64,000 nucleotides of DNA, taken from Pseudosporangium ferrugineum (lineage in GTDB: Bacteria; Actinomycetota; Actinomycetes; Mycobacteriales; Micromonosporaceae). The DNA is taken from positions 682,001 to 746,000 of the forward strand of contig NZ_PVZG01000001.1 in NCBI RefSeq assembly GCF_003002065.1. Reading direction: 5' to 3'. Positions 50,795-61,799 of the stretch are shown here, piece by piece. Under the pieces are notes generated by a model, which had not been told where the DNA came from, did not search any database, and saw only the letters and a program-made list of their open reading frames with translations. The position numbers and the translations under genes are program-made. How positions within the stretch are numbered: the stretch's first letter is position 1; every line of letters begins with the position of its first letter.

Positions 50795-52468
50795 ATGTCG
50801 AGAAGAGGGCCGCTGCGGCCGGCCGATCCACGCAGGCTCGGCGGCTACCGCCTCGAGAGCCGCCTCGGCCAGGGCGGCATGGGCACCGTGTATCTCGGGC
50901 GGGACGCGACCGGGCGCCCGGTGGCCGTCAAGGTCATCAAGCCCGAGTACGCGTACGAGAGACAGTTCCGCGAACGGTTCCGCAGTGAGGTCAACCGGGC
51001 GCGGCAGGTGCCGCCGTTCTGCACCGCCGAGGTGCTGGACGCGGACGCCGACCACGAGACGCCGTACCTGGTGGTCGAGTACGTCGACGGGCCCAGCCTC
51101 GCCGAGGTGGTCGCCGATCAGGGGCCGCTGAGCCGCGGGAGCCTGTACAGCGTCGCGGTGGGGGTGGCGACCGCGCTCGCGGCGATCCACGGCGCCGGGG
51201 TGATCCACCGGGACCTGAAACCGGGCAACGTGCTGTTCGCGCTGGGCAGCCCGAAGGTCATCGACTTCGGGATCGCGCGGGCGTTCGAGGCCACCAGCCA
51301 TCACACCGGCACCGATCAGATGGTCGGGACGGTCGCGTACATGGCGCCGGAGCGGTTCGACGCGGACGCGGCCCGCAGCGTCGGACCAGCCGCTGACGTG
51401 TTCGCGTGGGGTGTCGTCGTGACGTACGCCGGGACCGGCCGGACCCCGTTCGCCGCCGACTCGCCGGCCGCGACGGCCGCCGCCATCCTCACCCAGCGGC
51501 CGCGGCTGGACGGGTTGCCGGCGCCGCTGCGCGATCTCGTCGCGATGACCCTGGAGAAGGATCCGGCGCGCCGGCCCACCGCCGCCGAGTTGCTCGACAT
51601 GCTGCTGGCCGCGGACACCCAGGAGGCGCCGGCCACCGGGGATCTCGCCGACCGGCCGGAGCTGCGGCGGGCGGCGCGGGCGGTGCAGCTCTCCGGCCCC
51701 ACCCGGACCGGGGTGGGTTCCCGGCGGTGGCGGCGCACGGCACCGGTTCTGGCGGCCTCGGCGGTCGCCGTCCTCGCCGCCGGCCTGCTGGCCCTCAGCC
51801 CGGCACCGGACCTGCTGTTCGGCACCGACGAGCCGGAGAGCGCCGTGCCGACGAGGGCAGCGCCGGCGGCCGCCCCCTCGTCCGCGGCCGCCCGGTCGGC
51901 GCCGCCCGGCCGCCCGGTGGGTAAGCGCTCCGCGTGGGCCTCCGCCTCCGCCTCCGCCGCCGCGGCCGGCGAGGACGGCCCGATCACGATCTCCGCGGCC
52001 CCCAGCCGGAAGCCGGTGGGTCTCTGCCGCAGCGAGGACGTCAGCATCACGGTCACGGCGCAGAGCGAGAACCCGACGGCGCTCGGCGCCCAGCGGGGCC
52101 TGGTCTCGCTCGTCAACGAGTCGGGCAGCTCCTGCCGGGTCGACGGGCGGGTCCGCATCCGCCTCTACAACTCCGCCGACGAGGCGGTGCCGGTGCCGGT
52201 CCGCAACGTCGACGAGCCGGGCCCGGCCGTCGAGATGGTGCTGCGGCCGAACGGCGGGGCGTTCCAGGGCATCAAGTGGCAGGCCTGCGACCGCGACGAC
52301 GCCGACTGCCCGGCCGGCAACACGCTCCGGGGCAGCCTCGAGGCCTCGGGAGCCGGCGTGGTGGCGGAGCTGGAGGGCTTCCCCGCACCCGTGCAGAGCG
52401 CCATCACGATGGCCTCGCTGCAGCTGGGCACGCTCCAGCCGAGCCCTCAGGGCACCGTAGCGTGGTGA
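50795..52468 (+). CDS. Transmembrane Ser/Thr protein kinase with extracellular DUF4232-like domain
   Basis: A 557-residue protein. The kinase domain (about 16-280) has the Gly loop LGQGGMGTVYLG, Lys46, HRDLKPGN with catalytic Asp140, DFGIARA and GTVAYMAPERF. A membrane helix spans about 315-337. After an Ala/Ser/Pro linker (about 345-400), the outer domain (about 408-557) has four Cys and a DUF4232-like beta pattern, probably sensing envelope conditions. The ATG at 50795 gives the normal N-terminus but has no good ribosome site. The AGGGAGGG at about 50770 fits the out-of-frame ATG at 50782 better. Confidence 0.9.
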   Translation: MSRRGPLRPADPRRLGGYRLESRLGQGGMGTVYLGRDATGRPVAVKVIKPEYAYERQFRERFRSEVNRARQVPPFCTAEVLDADADHETPYLVVEYVDGPSLAEVVADQGPLSRGSLYSVAVGVATALAAIHGAGVIHRDLKPGNVLFALGSPKVIDFGIARAFEATSHHTGTDQMVGTVAYMAPERFDADAARSVGPAADVFAWGVVVTYAGTGRTPFAADSPAATAAAILTQRPRLDGLPAPLRDLVAMTLEKDPARRPTAAELLDMLLAADTQEAPATGDLADRPELRRAARAVQLSGPTRTGVGSRRWRRTAPVLAASAVAVLAAGLLALSPAPDLLFGTDEPESAVPTRAAPAAAPSSAAARSAPPGRPVGKRSAWASASASAAAAGEDGPITISAAPSRKPVGLCRSEDVSITVTAQSENPTALGAQRGLVSLVNESGSSCRVDGRVRIRLYNSADEAVPVPVRNVDEPGPAVEMVLRPNGGAFQGIKWQACDRDDADCPAGNTLRGSLEASGAGVVAELEGFPAPVQSAITMASLQLGTLQPSPQGTVAW

Positions 52469-52490
52469 CCGGCGCGTCGTGGGGCAATGC

Positions 52491-52518
52491 GAAGGGGGCG
52501 GCCGCAGCCGCCCCCTTC
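52491..52518. terminator. Bidirectional hairpin between kinase and sugar-permease genes
   Basis: A perfect 12-base stem (GAAGGGGGCGGC and its complement) with a four-base loop lies between the convergent kinase and gguB stops. Confidence 0.85.
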
Positions 52519-52576
52519 ATCCCCTTTCACCCTCCGACCGGCCCCGCTTCACCAGGGCGGCACCGGCACGGACATC

Positions 52577-53823
52577 TCAGCGGGACGCGCCGGCGCGGCG
52601 CTTGGTCCACACGTCGAAGGCCACCGCGGCCAGCAGCACCGCGCCCTTGACCAGCATGACCTGCTCGCTCGGGGCGCCGATGAGGCTCATGCCGTTGTTG
52701 ATGACACCCATGATCAGACCGCCGGTGATCGCGCCGACCACCTTGCCGACGCCACCCTGGACCGCCGCGCCGCCGATGAAGGCCGCCGCGATCGCGTCCA
52801 GCTCGAACGCGTTGCCCGCGGTCGGGTTGGCCTGGTTGAGCCGGCCCGCGAAGATGATGCCGGCGACGGCGGCGAGCACGCCCATGTTGACGAAGAGCCA
52901 GAAGACGACGCTCTTCACCTTGACGCCGGAGAGCGTCGCGGCCTGCAGGTTGCCGCCCACGGCGTAGATCTGCCGGCCGAAGACCGCCCGGTTGGTCAGC
53001 ACCGAGTAGCCGATCACCAGCGCGGCCAGCAGCACCAGCACCCACGGCAGGTTGCGGAACCGGGCCAGCTGCACGATCACGAACATCAGGATCACCGCGG
53101 CGATGGCGATCTTCGCGATGAACAGCGACAGCGGCTCGACCGCCTGGAGGTAGTTCTGGCGGGCTTTGCGCGTACGCCACTGGGTGAGAACGATCGCCCC
53201 GACCGCGACCAGGCCGACCAGGATGCTGAACAGGTCGGCGCCGCCGAGCGCGCCCAGCCCGATGTTGCCGAGGTAGCCGTCGGTGAAGCCGTTGGCCAGG
53301 GTCCGCACCTCGTCCGGGAACGGGCCGATGCCGCGGTTGCCGAGGATCAGCAGCGTCACCGCGCGGAACAGCAGCATGCCCGCGAGCGTGACGATGAACG
53401 CCGGGATCCCGAAGTAGGCGATCCAGTAGCCCTGCCACGCGCCGATCAGGCCGCCGAAGATCAGCGTGATCAGCAGCGCGAGCGGCCAGGGCAGGCCCCA
53501 GTCGACCATCATGACGGCCGCGAACGCGCCGCTGGCCGCCACCACCGAGCCGACCGACAGGTCGATGTGCCCGGCGATGATGACCATGATCATGCCGATG
53601 GCCAGGATCAGGATGTAGGAGTTCTGCACCACGATGTTGCTGATGTTCTGCGGCGCCAGCATGTCGCCGCCGGTCAGCACCGTGAACAGCGCGACGATCA
53701 GCGCGAACGCGATGTAGATGCCGCTCTGCCGCAGGTTGAAGTTGAACCGCCGCGGCGAGTCGCCCGGCTGCGAGGCCGAGGGCGTGCCGAGCGCGAGGTC
53801 GGCGTTGGTGGGTGCCACGCTCG

Positions 53824-53827
<4 letters not shown>
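52577..53827 (-). CDS. gguB: Multiple-monosaccharide ABC importer permease (GguB/MmsB-like)
   Basis: A 416-residue membrane protein with about 10-12 helices of the BPD_transp_2 (AraH/RbsC) family: [69 protein letters not shown] and [27 protein letters not shown]. The large size and insert match GguB. The GTG start overlaps the gguA stop by four bases. It is the last gene of the importer operon. Confidence 0.9.
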
Positions 53828-55364
<1,537 letters not shown>

Positions 55365-55368
<4 letters not shown>

Positions 55369-56492
55369 TTCAGGTCGGCCTCGGTGTAGTAGCCGGAGTC
55401 GACGAGCTCCTTCTTGTAGTTGCTCTTGTCGACGATCACCGAGTCGAGCAGCATCGAGGGGACGACCTTGTTGCCGTTGTCGTAGTCCTTGGTGTTGTTC
55501 GTCTGCGGCGTCTGGCCCTTGAGGACGGCGTCGGCCATCTCGACGGTGGTCTTGGCCAGTGCCCGGGTGTCCTTGTAGATGGTGCTGTACTGCTCACCCT
55601 TGATGATCGACTTCACCGACGCCTGCTCGGCGTCCTGACCGGTGACGACCGGGAACGGCTGGCCGGCGGTGCCGTAACCGTTGCTCTTCAGCGCCGACAG
55701 GATGCCGATGGAGAGGCCGTCGTACGGCGAGAGCACGCCGTTGACCTTCGCGCCGCCCCGGTAGGTCGAGGTCAGCAGGTTCTCCATGCGGTCCTGGGCG
55801 ACGGCGGGCTGCCAGCGCAGCGTGGCGACCTTGTTGAAGTCGGTCTGGCCGCTCTTGACGACCAGGGTGCCGTTGTCGATGTGCGGCTTGAGCACGCTCA
55901 TCGCGCCGTTGAAGAAGAACGTGGCGTTGTTGTCGTCCGGCGAGCCGGCGAACAGCTCGATGTTCAGCGGGCCCTTCGCGGTGCCCTTCGAGCCGTCGGC
56001 GTTGAGCACCTTGAGCCCGGTGAGCAGCGACGTCGCCTGCTGCACGCCGACCTTGAAGTTGTCGAAGGTGGCGTAGTAGTCCACGTTCGGCGAGTTGCGG
56101 ATCAGCCGGTCGTACGCGATGACCGGGATGTTGGCGGCCTTGGCGTTCTCCAGCTGGGTGGTGATCGCGGTGCCGTCGATCGAGGCGATGATCAGCAGCT
56201 TGGCGCCCTTGGTGATCTGGTTGTCGAGCTGCTGGGTCTGGGTCGGGATGTTGTCCTCGGCGTACTGGAGGTCGACCTTGTAGCCGAGCGCCTCGAGCTG
56301 CTTCTTGACGTTGTCGCCGTCGCTGATCCAGCGCTCGGACGACCGGGTCGGCATGGTCACACCGACGAGCGCGCCCTTGTTGTCCGCGGCGCCACCCTTC
56401 TGGTCGACCGTCTTCTCAGCGTTACCGCAGGCGGCCAGCGCCGCCGCGAGCGTCATGGCCGTGGCCACGGACGCAAGCCGGGTGAACTTCAT
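55365..56492 (-). CDS. chvE: Multiple-monosaccharide-binding lipoprotein (ChvE-like)
   Basis: A 375-residue protein with a lipobox LAAC (Cys22). The binding domain starts [28 protein letters not shown] and contains [22 protein letters not shown] and [22 protein letters not shown], which match ChvE/xylose-type binders of pentoses and galactose. AAGGAG precedes the ATG. It is the first gene of chvE-gguA-gguB, and linkage to araA-D-B suggests L-arabinose as substrate. Confidence 0.9.
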
Positions 56493-56558
56493 CGTTTCTC
56501 CTTGGGATATGGCAGCGTGGACGCAGGGGACGACTTTCCCGCACGTCCGATCAGAAGT

Positions 56559-56578
56559 GAACAGGTACGGACATGTTC
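56559..56578. promoter_or_regulatory. 20-base palindrome upstream of the ChvE-like gene (candidate operator)
   Basis: Arms GAACAGGT and ACATGTTC flank a four-base centre; only one arm position mismatches. It lies 67 bases before the ATG in the 110-base gap after araA. A GTTAGCG half-site resembling the araB operator follows at 56579-56586. I see no clean -35/-10 pair. Confidence 0.5.
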
Positions 56579-56602
56579 GTTAGCGGGGTGTTACCTTCTC
56601 GC

Positions 56603-58090
56603 CTACCTCGCGAACTGCCGGTAATACGCCTGGTTCCAGCGCACGCGGTCCGCGAAGTCGTGGGTGGTGGTGTTCTCGTCGATCACGAGCAGTTCGGTGT
56701 GCAGCATCTGGGCGAAGTCGCGCAGCGGCTCGACGCCCACGGCCTGGGTCAGCACCGTGTGGTGCGGGCCGCCGGCGGTCAGCCACGACTCGGCCGACGT
56801 CGACAGCGACGGGGCCGGCTTCCACACGGCCCGGGCGACCGGCAGCCGCGGCAGGGGCTCGTCCGGGGCGGTCACCTCGATCGCGTTGGCCACCAGCCGG
56901 AAGCGGTCCCCGAGGTCGGCCATGCCGATCACCACGCCGGGGCCGGCTGCCGCGTCGAAGACCAGGCGTACGGGATCCTCGCGGTTGCCGATGCCCAGCG
57001 GATGGATCTCGCAGGACGGCCGGTCCGCGGCGATGCTGGGGCAGACCTCGAGCATGTGCGCGCCCAGGATCTTCTGCTCGCCGGGCCCGAAATGGTACGT
57101 GTAGTCCTCCATGAACGAGGTGCCCGCGCCGGTGCCCGTACCCATCGCCTTCACGGCCGCGAGCAGCGCCGAGGTCTTCCAGTCGCCCTCGCCGCCGAAG
57201 CCGTAGCCGTCCGCCATCAGCCGCTGCACGGCCAGGCCGGGAAGCTGACGCAGCCCGCCGAGGTCCTCGAAGTTGGTGGTGAACGCGCCGAAGCCGCCGG
57301 CGGTGAGGAACTGCCGCAGCCCCGCCTCGATTCGGGCGGCGTAGCGCAGCGACGCGTGCCGGTCGCCGCCGCGGCCCAGCTCCGGCGCCAGCGTGTACGC
57401 GTCCGCGTACTCCGCCACCAGGGCGTCCACGGCCTTGTCCTCGACCGCGTCCACCACCTCGACCAGGTCGTTCACGCCGTACGTGTTGACCGAGACGCCG
57501 AATCGCAGCTCGGCCTCGACCTTGTCGCCCTCGGTGACCGCGACGTCGCGCATGTTGTCGCCGAAGCGCGCCAGCCGCAGGCCGCGCAGGTGCGCCACCC
57601 CGGCTGCCGCCCGCACCCAGCCGTCGATGCGCGCGACGACCGACGGGTCGGCGGCGTGCCCGGCGATGGTCTTGCGGGCCACCCCGAGGCGGGTCTGGAT
57701 GTAGCCGAACTCCCGGTCGCCGTGCGCCGCCTGGTTCAGGTTCATGAAGTCCATGTCGATGGACGCCCACGGCAGCGTGCGGTTGAGCTGGGTGTGCAGG
57801 TGCAGCAGCGGCTTGCGCAGCGCGTCCAGCCCGGTGATCCACATCTTGGCCGGCGAGAACGTGTGCATCCAGGCGATCACGCCCAGGCAGGCCGGGTCGG
57901 CGTTGGCCTCGAGCATGACCGTACGGATGGCGGCGCTGTCGGTGAGCACGGGCTTGCCGACGATCTCGGCGTTGAGCCCGCCCGCGACCAGCAGCTGCTG
58001 GATCTCCTGCGACTGGGCGGCGACCTGATCGAGGGTCTCCGGCCCGTAGAGGTGCTGGCTTCCGGTCAGGAACCAGATCTCGGGCTTCAC
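56603..58090 (-). CDS. araA: L-arabinose isomerase
   Basis: A 495-residue enzyme. Catalytic and metal residues fit the E. coli enzyme with a constant offset of five: Glu301 (GGEGDWKT), Glu328 ([10 protein letters not shown]) and His345 ([12 protein letters not shown]), with a GGPHHT block for the fourth ligand. The N-terminal [12 protein letters not shown] is diagnostic. It converts L-arabinose to L-ribulose. The GTG overlaps the araD stop by four bases. Confidence 0.97.
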   Translation of the reverse strand: MKPEIWFLTGSQHLYGPETLDQVAAQSQEIQQLLVAGGLNAEIVGKPVLTDSAAIRTVMLEANADPACLGVIAWMHTFSPAKMWITGLDALRKPLLHLHTQLNRTLPWASIDMDFMNLNQAAHGDREFGYIQTRLGVARKTIAGHAADPSVVARIDGWVRAAAGVAHLRGLRLARFGDNMRDVAVTEGDKVEAELRFGVSVNTYGVNDLVEVVDAVEDKAVDALVAEYADAYTLAPELGRGGDRHASLRYAARIEAGLRQFLTAGGFGAFTTNFEDLGGLRQLPGLAVQRLMADGYGFGGEGDWKTSALLAAVKAMGTGTGAGTSFMEDYTYHFGPGEQKILGAHMLEVCPSIAADRPSCEIHPLGIGNREDPVRLVFDAAAGPGVVIGMADLGDRFRLVANAIEVTAPDEPLPRLPVARAVWKPAPSLSTSAESWLTAGGPHHTVLTQAVGVEPLRDFAQMLHTELLVIDENTTTHDFADRVRWNQAYYRQFAR

Positions 58091-58761
58091 TTGGCGGGCT
58101 CCTGTCCGTAGACGTTCTGGTAGCGGGCGTAGAGCGAGTCGATGTCGGCCTGGGCGATCGGCACCGGCTCGCCGATCTGGCGCGAGATGTGCACGGTGCG
58201 CGCGACGTCCTCGCACATGACGGCGGCCTTCACGGCGGCACCGGCGTTCCGGCCGATGGTGAAGACGCCGTGGTTGCGCATGAGCACGGCCGGCGACCGG
58301 TGGCCCCGCAGCGTCGCGACGATGCCCCGGCCGATCGAGTCGTCGCCGATCAGCGCGAACGGCCCGACCGGGATCTCGCCGCCGAACTCGTCGGCGATCA
58401 TCGTGAGCACGCAGGGGATCGCCTCGCCCCGGGCGGACCAGGCGGTCGCGTACGTCGAGTGGGTGTGCACCACGCCGCCGACCTCGGGCATGTGCTTGTA
58501 GACGTACGCGTGCGCCGCGGTGTCGCTGGACGGGCTCAGATCGCCCTCGACGAGGTTGCCCTCGAGGTCGGTGACCACCATGTTGTCCGGGGTGATGTCC
58601 TCGTACCGCACGCCGGACGGCTTGATGACCAGCAGGTCCTCGCCGGGCACCCGGGCCGACACGTTCCCGGCCGTCCAGACCACCAGCTCGTTGCGCGGCA
58701 GCTCGGCGTGCAGCCGCGCGACCTGCTCGCGCAGCTCCTTGATCAGGCTCGTGGCGCTCAC
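58087..58761 (-). CDS. araD: L-ribulose-5-phosphate 4-epimerase
   Basis: A 224-residue class II aldolase-fold protein. Phosphate and zinc motifs are [44 protein letters not shown] (zinc His pair) and [11 protein letters not shown]. It makes D-xylulose 5-phosphate for the pentose phosphate pathway. It starts with a GTG overlapping araB and ends overlapping araA, so the three genes are translationally coupled. Confidence 0.95.
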   Translation of the reverse strand: MSATSLIKELREQVARLHAELPRNELVVWTAGNVSARVPGEDLLVIKPSGVRYEDITPDNMVVTDLEGNLVEGDLSPSSDTAAHAYVYKHMPEVGGVVHTHSTYATAWSARGEAIPCVLTMIADEFGGEIPVGPFALIGDDSIGRGIVATLRGHRSPAVLMRNHGVFTIGRNAGAAVKAAVMCEDVARTVHISRQIGEPVPIAQADIDSLYARYQNVYGQEPAK

Positions 58762-60383
58762 CGGGCCGCCACCCGTCGCTGGATGGCCCGCAGCTTGCGC
58801 ATGACCTTGTTCTCCCCGCGCCCGAAGTAGTCGTGCAGGCGGGTGTACTCCTCGAACAGCTCGTCGTAGACGGCGCTCGCCTCCGGGTCGGGGGTCCACA
58901 CCGCCTCCCGCTTGCGGCCCATCACCGCGGCGGCGGCGCGCACGTCCGGATAGGCCCCGGCGGCCGCGGCGGCGTGGATGGCCGAGCCCAGGGCCGGGCC
59001 CTGGTCGGAGCCGATCACCGACAGCGGGCGCTTCAGCACGTCCGCGTAGATCTGCATGACCAGCGCGTTCTTCATGAGGCCGCCGGCGACGACGAACTCG
59101 CGTACGGGCACGCCGGCCCGGTCGAAGGTCTCGACGATGGTCCGGGTGCCGAAGGCCGTGGCCTCGACGACCGCGCGGTAGACGTCCTCCGGCCGGGTCG
59201 CCAGGGTCTCCCCCACCACCAGCCCGGACAGCTCGTGGTCGACCAGCACCGAGCGGTTGCCGCTGTGCCAGTCGAGCACCAGCAGGCCGTGCTCGCCCGG
59301 GCGCTGCGCCGCGGCGAGCTCGGTCAGCCGCTCGTGGGTGTAGGTCGGCGGCACGTAGTGGGCGAAGATGTCGCCGACGCCGCTCTGCCCCGCCTCGTAG
59401 CCCCACAGCCCGGCGACGATCCCGCCGTCGACGACCCCGCACATGCCGGGCACCACGGCCACCTCGTCGCCGTTCATGACGTGGCAGGTCGAGGTGCCCA
59501 TGATGGCCACCATCTGTCCCGGCTCCAGCGCCTGGGCGGCGGCGGAGGTGACGTGCGCGTCGACGTTGCCGACCGCGACGGCGATGCCCTCGCGCAGCCC
59601 GGTCCACTCCGCGGCGCGGGCGCTCAGCGTGCCGGCGGCCTCGCCCAGCTGCCCGATCGGCTGGTCCAGCTTAGCGGCGACGAAGCCGGCGAAGGCCGGG
59701 TTGAGCTCGCCCAGGAACTCCGGCGACGGGTAGCGCCCGTCCTGCCGGATGCCCTTGTAGCCGGCCGTGCAGGCGTTGCGGACGTAGCTGCCGGTCAGCT
59801 GCCAGACGATCCAGTCGGCCGCCTCGACCCAGCGGTCCATGGCCGCGTAGACCTCGGCGTCCTCCTCCAGCACCTGGAGGCCCTTGGCGAACTCCCACTC
59901 GGAGGAGATCAGCCCGCCGTAGCGGGCCAGCCACGGCTCGGCACGCTTCGCGGCGAGCCGGTTGATCCGGTCGGCCTGCGGCTGGGCGGCGTGGTGCTTC
60001 CAGAGCTTCACGTACGCGTGCGGCCGGTCGGCGAACTGCGGCAGCTCGTTGAGCGGCGTGCCGTCGGCCGTGGTGGGCACCATCGTGCAGGCGGTGAAGT
60101 CGGTGCCGATGCCGATGACCTCGGCCGGGTCGATGCCGGCGGCGGCCACCGCGGCGGGCACGGCGTGCCGCAGCACCTCGACGTAGTCGGCGGGCACCTG
60201 GAGCGCCCAGTCGTGGCCCAGCCGGGTGCCGCCGGGCAGCGCCTCGGTGAGCACGGCGTGCGGGTACTCGTGCACGGCGGACCCGAGCTCGGCGCCGTCG
60301 GCGACCCGGACGACGACGGCGCGCCCGGAGAGCGTGCCGTAGTCGACCCCGATCACATAGGGGCCGGACGGTGCGTCGGACAT
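58758..60383 (-). CDS. araB: Ribulokinase
   Basis: A 541-residue FGGY kinase. [17 protein letters not shown] opens the actin-like fold, [11 protein letters not shown] and [20 protein letters not shown] are AraB-specific, and [21 protein letters not shown] is the ATP-binding block. It phosphorylates L-ribulose. The ATG at 60383 follows GGAGG ten bases upstream and begins [10 protein letters not shown]; an upstream start would add 15 unlikely residues. First gene of araB-araD-araA. Confidence 0.96.
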   Translation of the reverse strand: MSDAPSGPYVIGVDYGTLSGRAVVVRVADGAELGSAVHEYPHAVLTEALPGGTRLGHDWALQVPADYVEVLRHAVPAAVAAAGIDPAEVIGIGTDFTACTMVPTTADGTPLNELPQFADRPHAYVKLWKHHAAQPQADRINRLAAKRAEPWLARYGGLISSEWEFAKGLQVLEEDAEVYAAMDRWVEAADWIVWQLTGSYVRNACTAGYKGIRQDGRYPSPEFLGELNPAFAGFVAAKLDQPIGQLGEAAGTLSARAAEWTGLREGIAVAVGNVDAHVTSAAAQALEPGQMVAIMGTSTCHVMNGDEVAVVPGMCGVVDGGIVAGLWGYEAGQSGVGDIFAHYVPPTYTHERLTELAAAQRPGEHGLLVLDWHSGNRSVLVDHELSGLVVGETLATRPEDVYRAVVEATAFGTRTIVETFDRAGVPVREFVVAGGLMKNALVMQIYADVLKRPLSVIGSDQGPALGSAIHAAAAAGAYPDVRAAAAVMGRKREAVWTPDPEASAVYDELFEEYTRLHDYFGRGENKVMRKLRAIQRRVAAR

Positions 60384-60448
60384 GGTGAGGTACCTCCGCG
60401 GAGGGGAAACCGGCGTGTCACAGGCCACACACCGGGCGGCGTGCGTCG

Positions 60449-60477
60449 AGTGTGAACGCTAACAATTCGCGTGTCAA
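60449..60477 (-). promoter_or_regulatory. araBDA promoter
   Basis: On the minus strand TTGACA (60472-60477) and CACACT (60449-60454) are separated by 17 bases. The predicted LacI-family operator overlaps the spacer and -10, so repressor binding would block polymerase. Confidence 0.65.
60451..60464 (-). promoter_or_regulatory. Operator box in the araB promoter
   Basis: TGTTAGCGTTCACA on the minus strand matches the box in the regulator's own promoter at 12 of 14 positions, including the TGTTAGCG core. It is the best candidate site for the adjacent LacI-family protein. Confidence 0.65.
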
Positions 60478-60502
60478 CGGGTCTGCGGCAACAAGGTCGC
60501 AA

Positions 60503-61519
60503 TCACGCGGAAATGTTGGCGACGCTGGCGCGCTCCACCAGCGTCGGAGCGATGACGACCCGCTCCGGCCCCTCGTTCTCCCCGGTGATCTGGCCCAGCA
60601 GCAGGTCGAGCCCGGCGTGCGCCACCGCGTCGAAGGCGGGCCGGACCGTGGTCAGCGGCGGGATGAGGAAGGCGGCCTCCGGCACGTCGTCGAAGCCGAT
60701 CACGCTGACGTCGTCCGGCACCCGGCGGCCCCGCTCGCTGAACGCCCTGAGCAGGCCCAGCGCCTGGTGGTCGTTGGCCGCGAAGACCGCGGTGACCTCC
60801 GGCATCCGGGCCAGCATCTGACCGGCGTCGTAGCCCGAGGCGGCCGACCAGTCGCCCGGCACCAGCGGCGGCACCTCGGCACCCGCCGCCTCCAGGGACG
60901 CCCGCCAGCCCTCGATGCGGCCGGCGGCGTCGTACCAGTCCGCCGGGCCGGAGACGTGCCAGACCGTACGGTGGCCGGCCCGCAGCAGCCGCTCGGTGGC
61001 CAGCCGGGCGCCGGCCGCCTGATCCACGGTCACCAGCGCGTGCGGGCGGGCGGGATCGCCGTCGATGGTCACCAGCGGCACCCCGGCCGGCATGTCCTCG
61101 AGCGCGTCGTCCGCCGAGGCCACCGGCGCGATCACCACCAGCCCGGCGACGCGCTGGTCGAGGTGGCGCTCCACGGCACCCGCGATCGACTCCCGGTCCA
61201 GGCGGCCCACGCTGCCCACGCTGACCGCGAAGCCGGCCTCCGCCGCGGCCTGCTCGAAGGCGGCCAGCAGCGAGGCCGGGCCGTACAGGGTGCTGTTCTG
61301 CGCGACGATGCCGATGAGCTGGGAGCGGCCCGTGACCAGGGCACGGGCGGCACGGTTCGGGCGGTAGCCGAGCTCGGCGATGGCCGCGCGGACCCGCAGC
61401 CGGGTCTGCTCGCGCACGTTCGGGTGGTCGTTGAGCACCCGGGACACCGTCTGGTGCGAGACCCCGGCGAGCTTGGCGACGTCGGTCATGGCCGGACTGC
61501 GCGTCGACCTGACGTCCAT
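60503..61519 (-). CDS. LacI-family repressor of the arabinose genes
   Basis: A 338-residue protein. The HTH and hinge are MTDVAKLAGVSHQTVSRVLN and RPNRAARALVTGRSQ. The sugar-binding domain follows, with VIGFDDVPEAAFLIPPLTTVRP. Being just upstream of araB, with matching boxes in both promoters, it is probably an L-arabinose-responsive, autoregulated repressor. The ATG at 61519 was used; an internal ATG at 61489 directly before TDVAKLAG is possible. Confidence 0.9.
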   Translation of the reverse strand: MDVRSTRSPAMTDVAKLAGVSHQTVSRVLNDHPNVREQTRLRVRAAIAELGYRPNRAARALVTGRSQLIGIVAQNSTLYGPASLLAAFEQAAAEAGFAVSVGSVGRLDRESIAGAVERHLDQRVAGLVVIAPVASADDALEDMPAGVPLVTIDGDPARPHALVTVDQAAGARLATERLLRAGHRTVWHVSGPADWYDAAGRIEGWRASLEAAGAEVPPLVPGDWSAASGYDAGQMLARMPEVTAVFAANDHQALGLLRAFSERGRRVPDDVSVIGFDDVPEAAFLIPPLTTVRPAFDAVAHAGLDLLLGQITGENEGPERVVIAPTLVERASVANISA

Positions 61520-61655
61520 CTCGTACCCCGATTCCCGGCCGCTCCGGCTGCCCGCGCCCGGCAGCACGGTCACCGCCCGGCGCACGCCGAGGGCCGCATC
61601 GTATCGCCGTGGGTGAGCGGGCCGTCGACGCACCGTGCGTCCCGTCCTGCGATGC

Positions 61656-61684
61656 ATTGTTAGCGATAACAAGATCGGCGTCAA
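61656..61684 (-). promoter_or_regulatory. Promoter of the LacI-family regulator
   Basis: On the minus strand TTGACG (61679-61684) and AACAAT (61656-61661) are 17 bases apart, with the operator inside the spacer. The leader to the ATG is about 130 bases. The rest of the 280-base gap to the DUF2252 gene holds nothing else I recognise except that gene's -10. Confidence 0.6.
61658..61671. promoter_or_regulatory. Operator box in the regulator's own promoter
   Basis: TGTTAGCGATAACA is a near-perfect dyad (12 of 14 positions symmetric) typical of LacI-family sites and matches the araB box. Confidence 0.65.
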
Positions 61685-61785
61685 CCGGGCGGCGGCACCC
61701 GCCGCGTCCCGGTGCGCCGGGAGCGACGTCGATCCGCCGTCCCGCGTTCCGGCGCGGTCGGCCCGTCCGGCCCGGCGGACATGCG

Positions 61786-61791
61786 TACGCT
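61786..61791 (+). promoter_or_regulatory. -10 box for leaderless DUF2252 gene
   Basis: TACGCT lies eight bases before the ATG at 61800, without a ribosome site. Confidence 0.45.
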
Positions 61792-61799
61792 CGGCGGTG

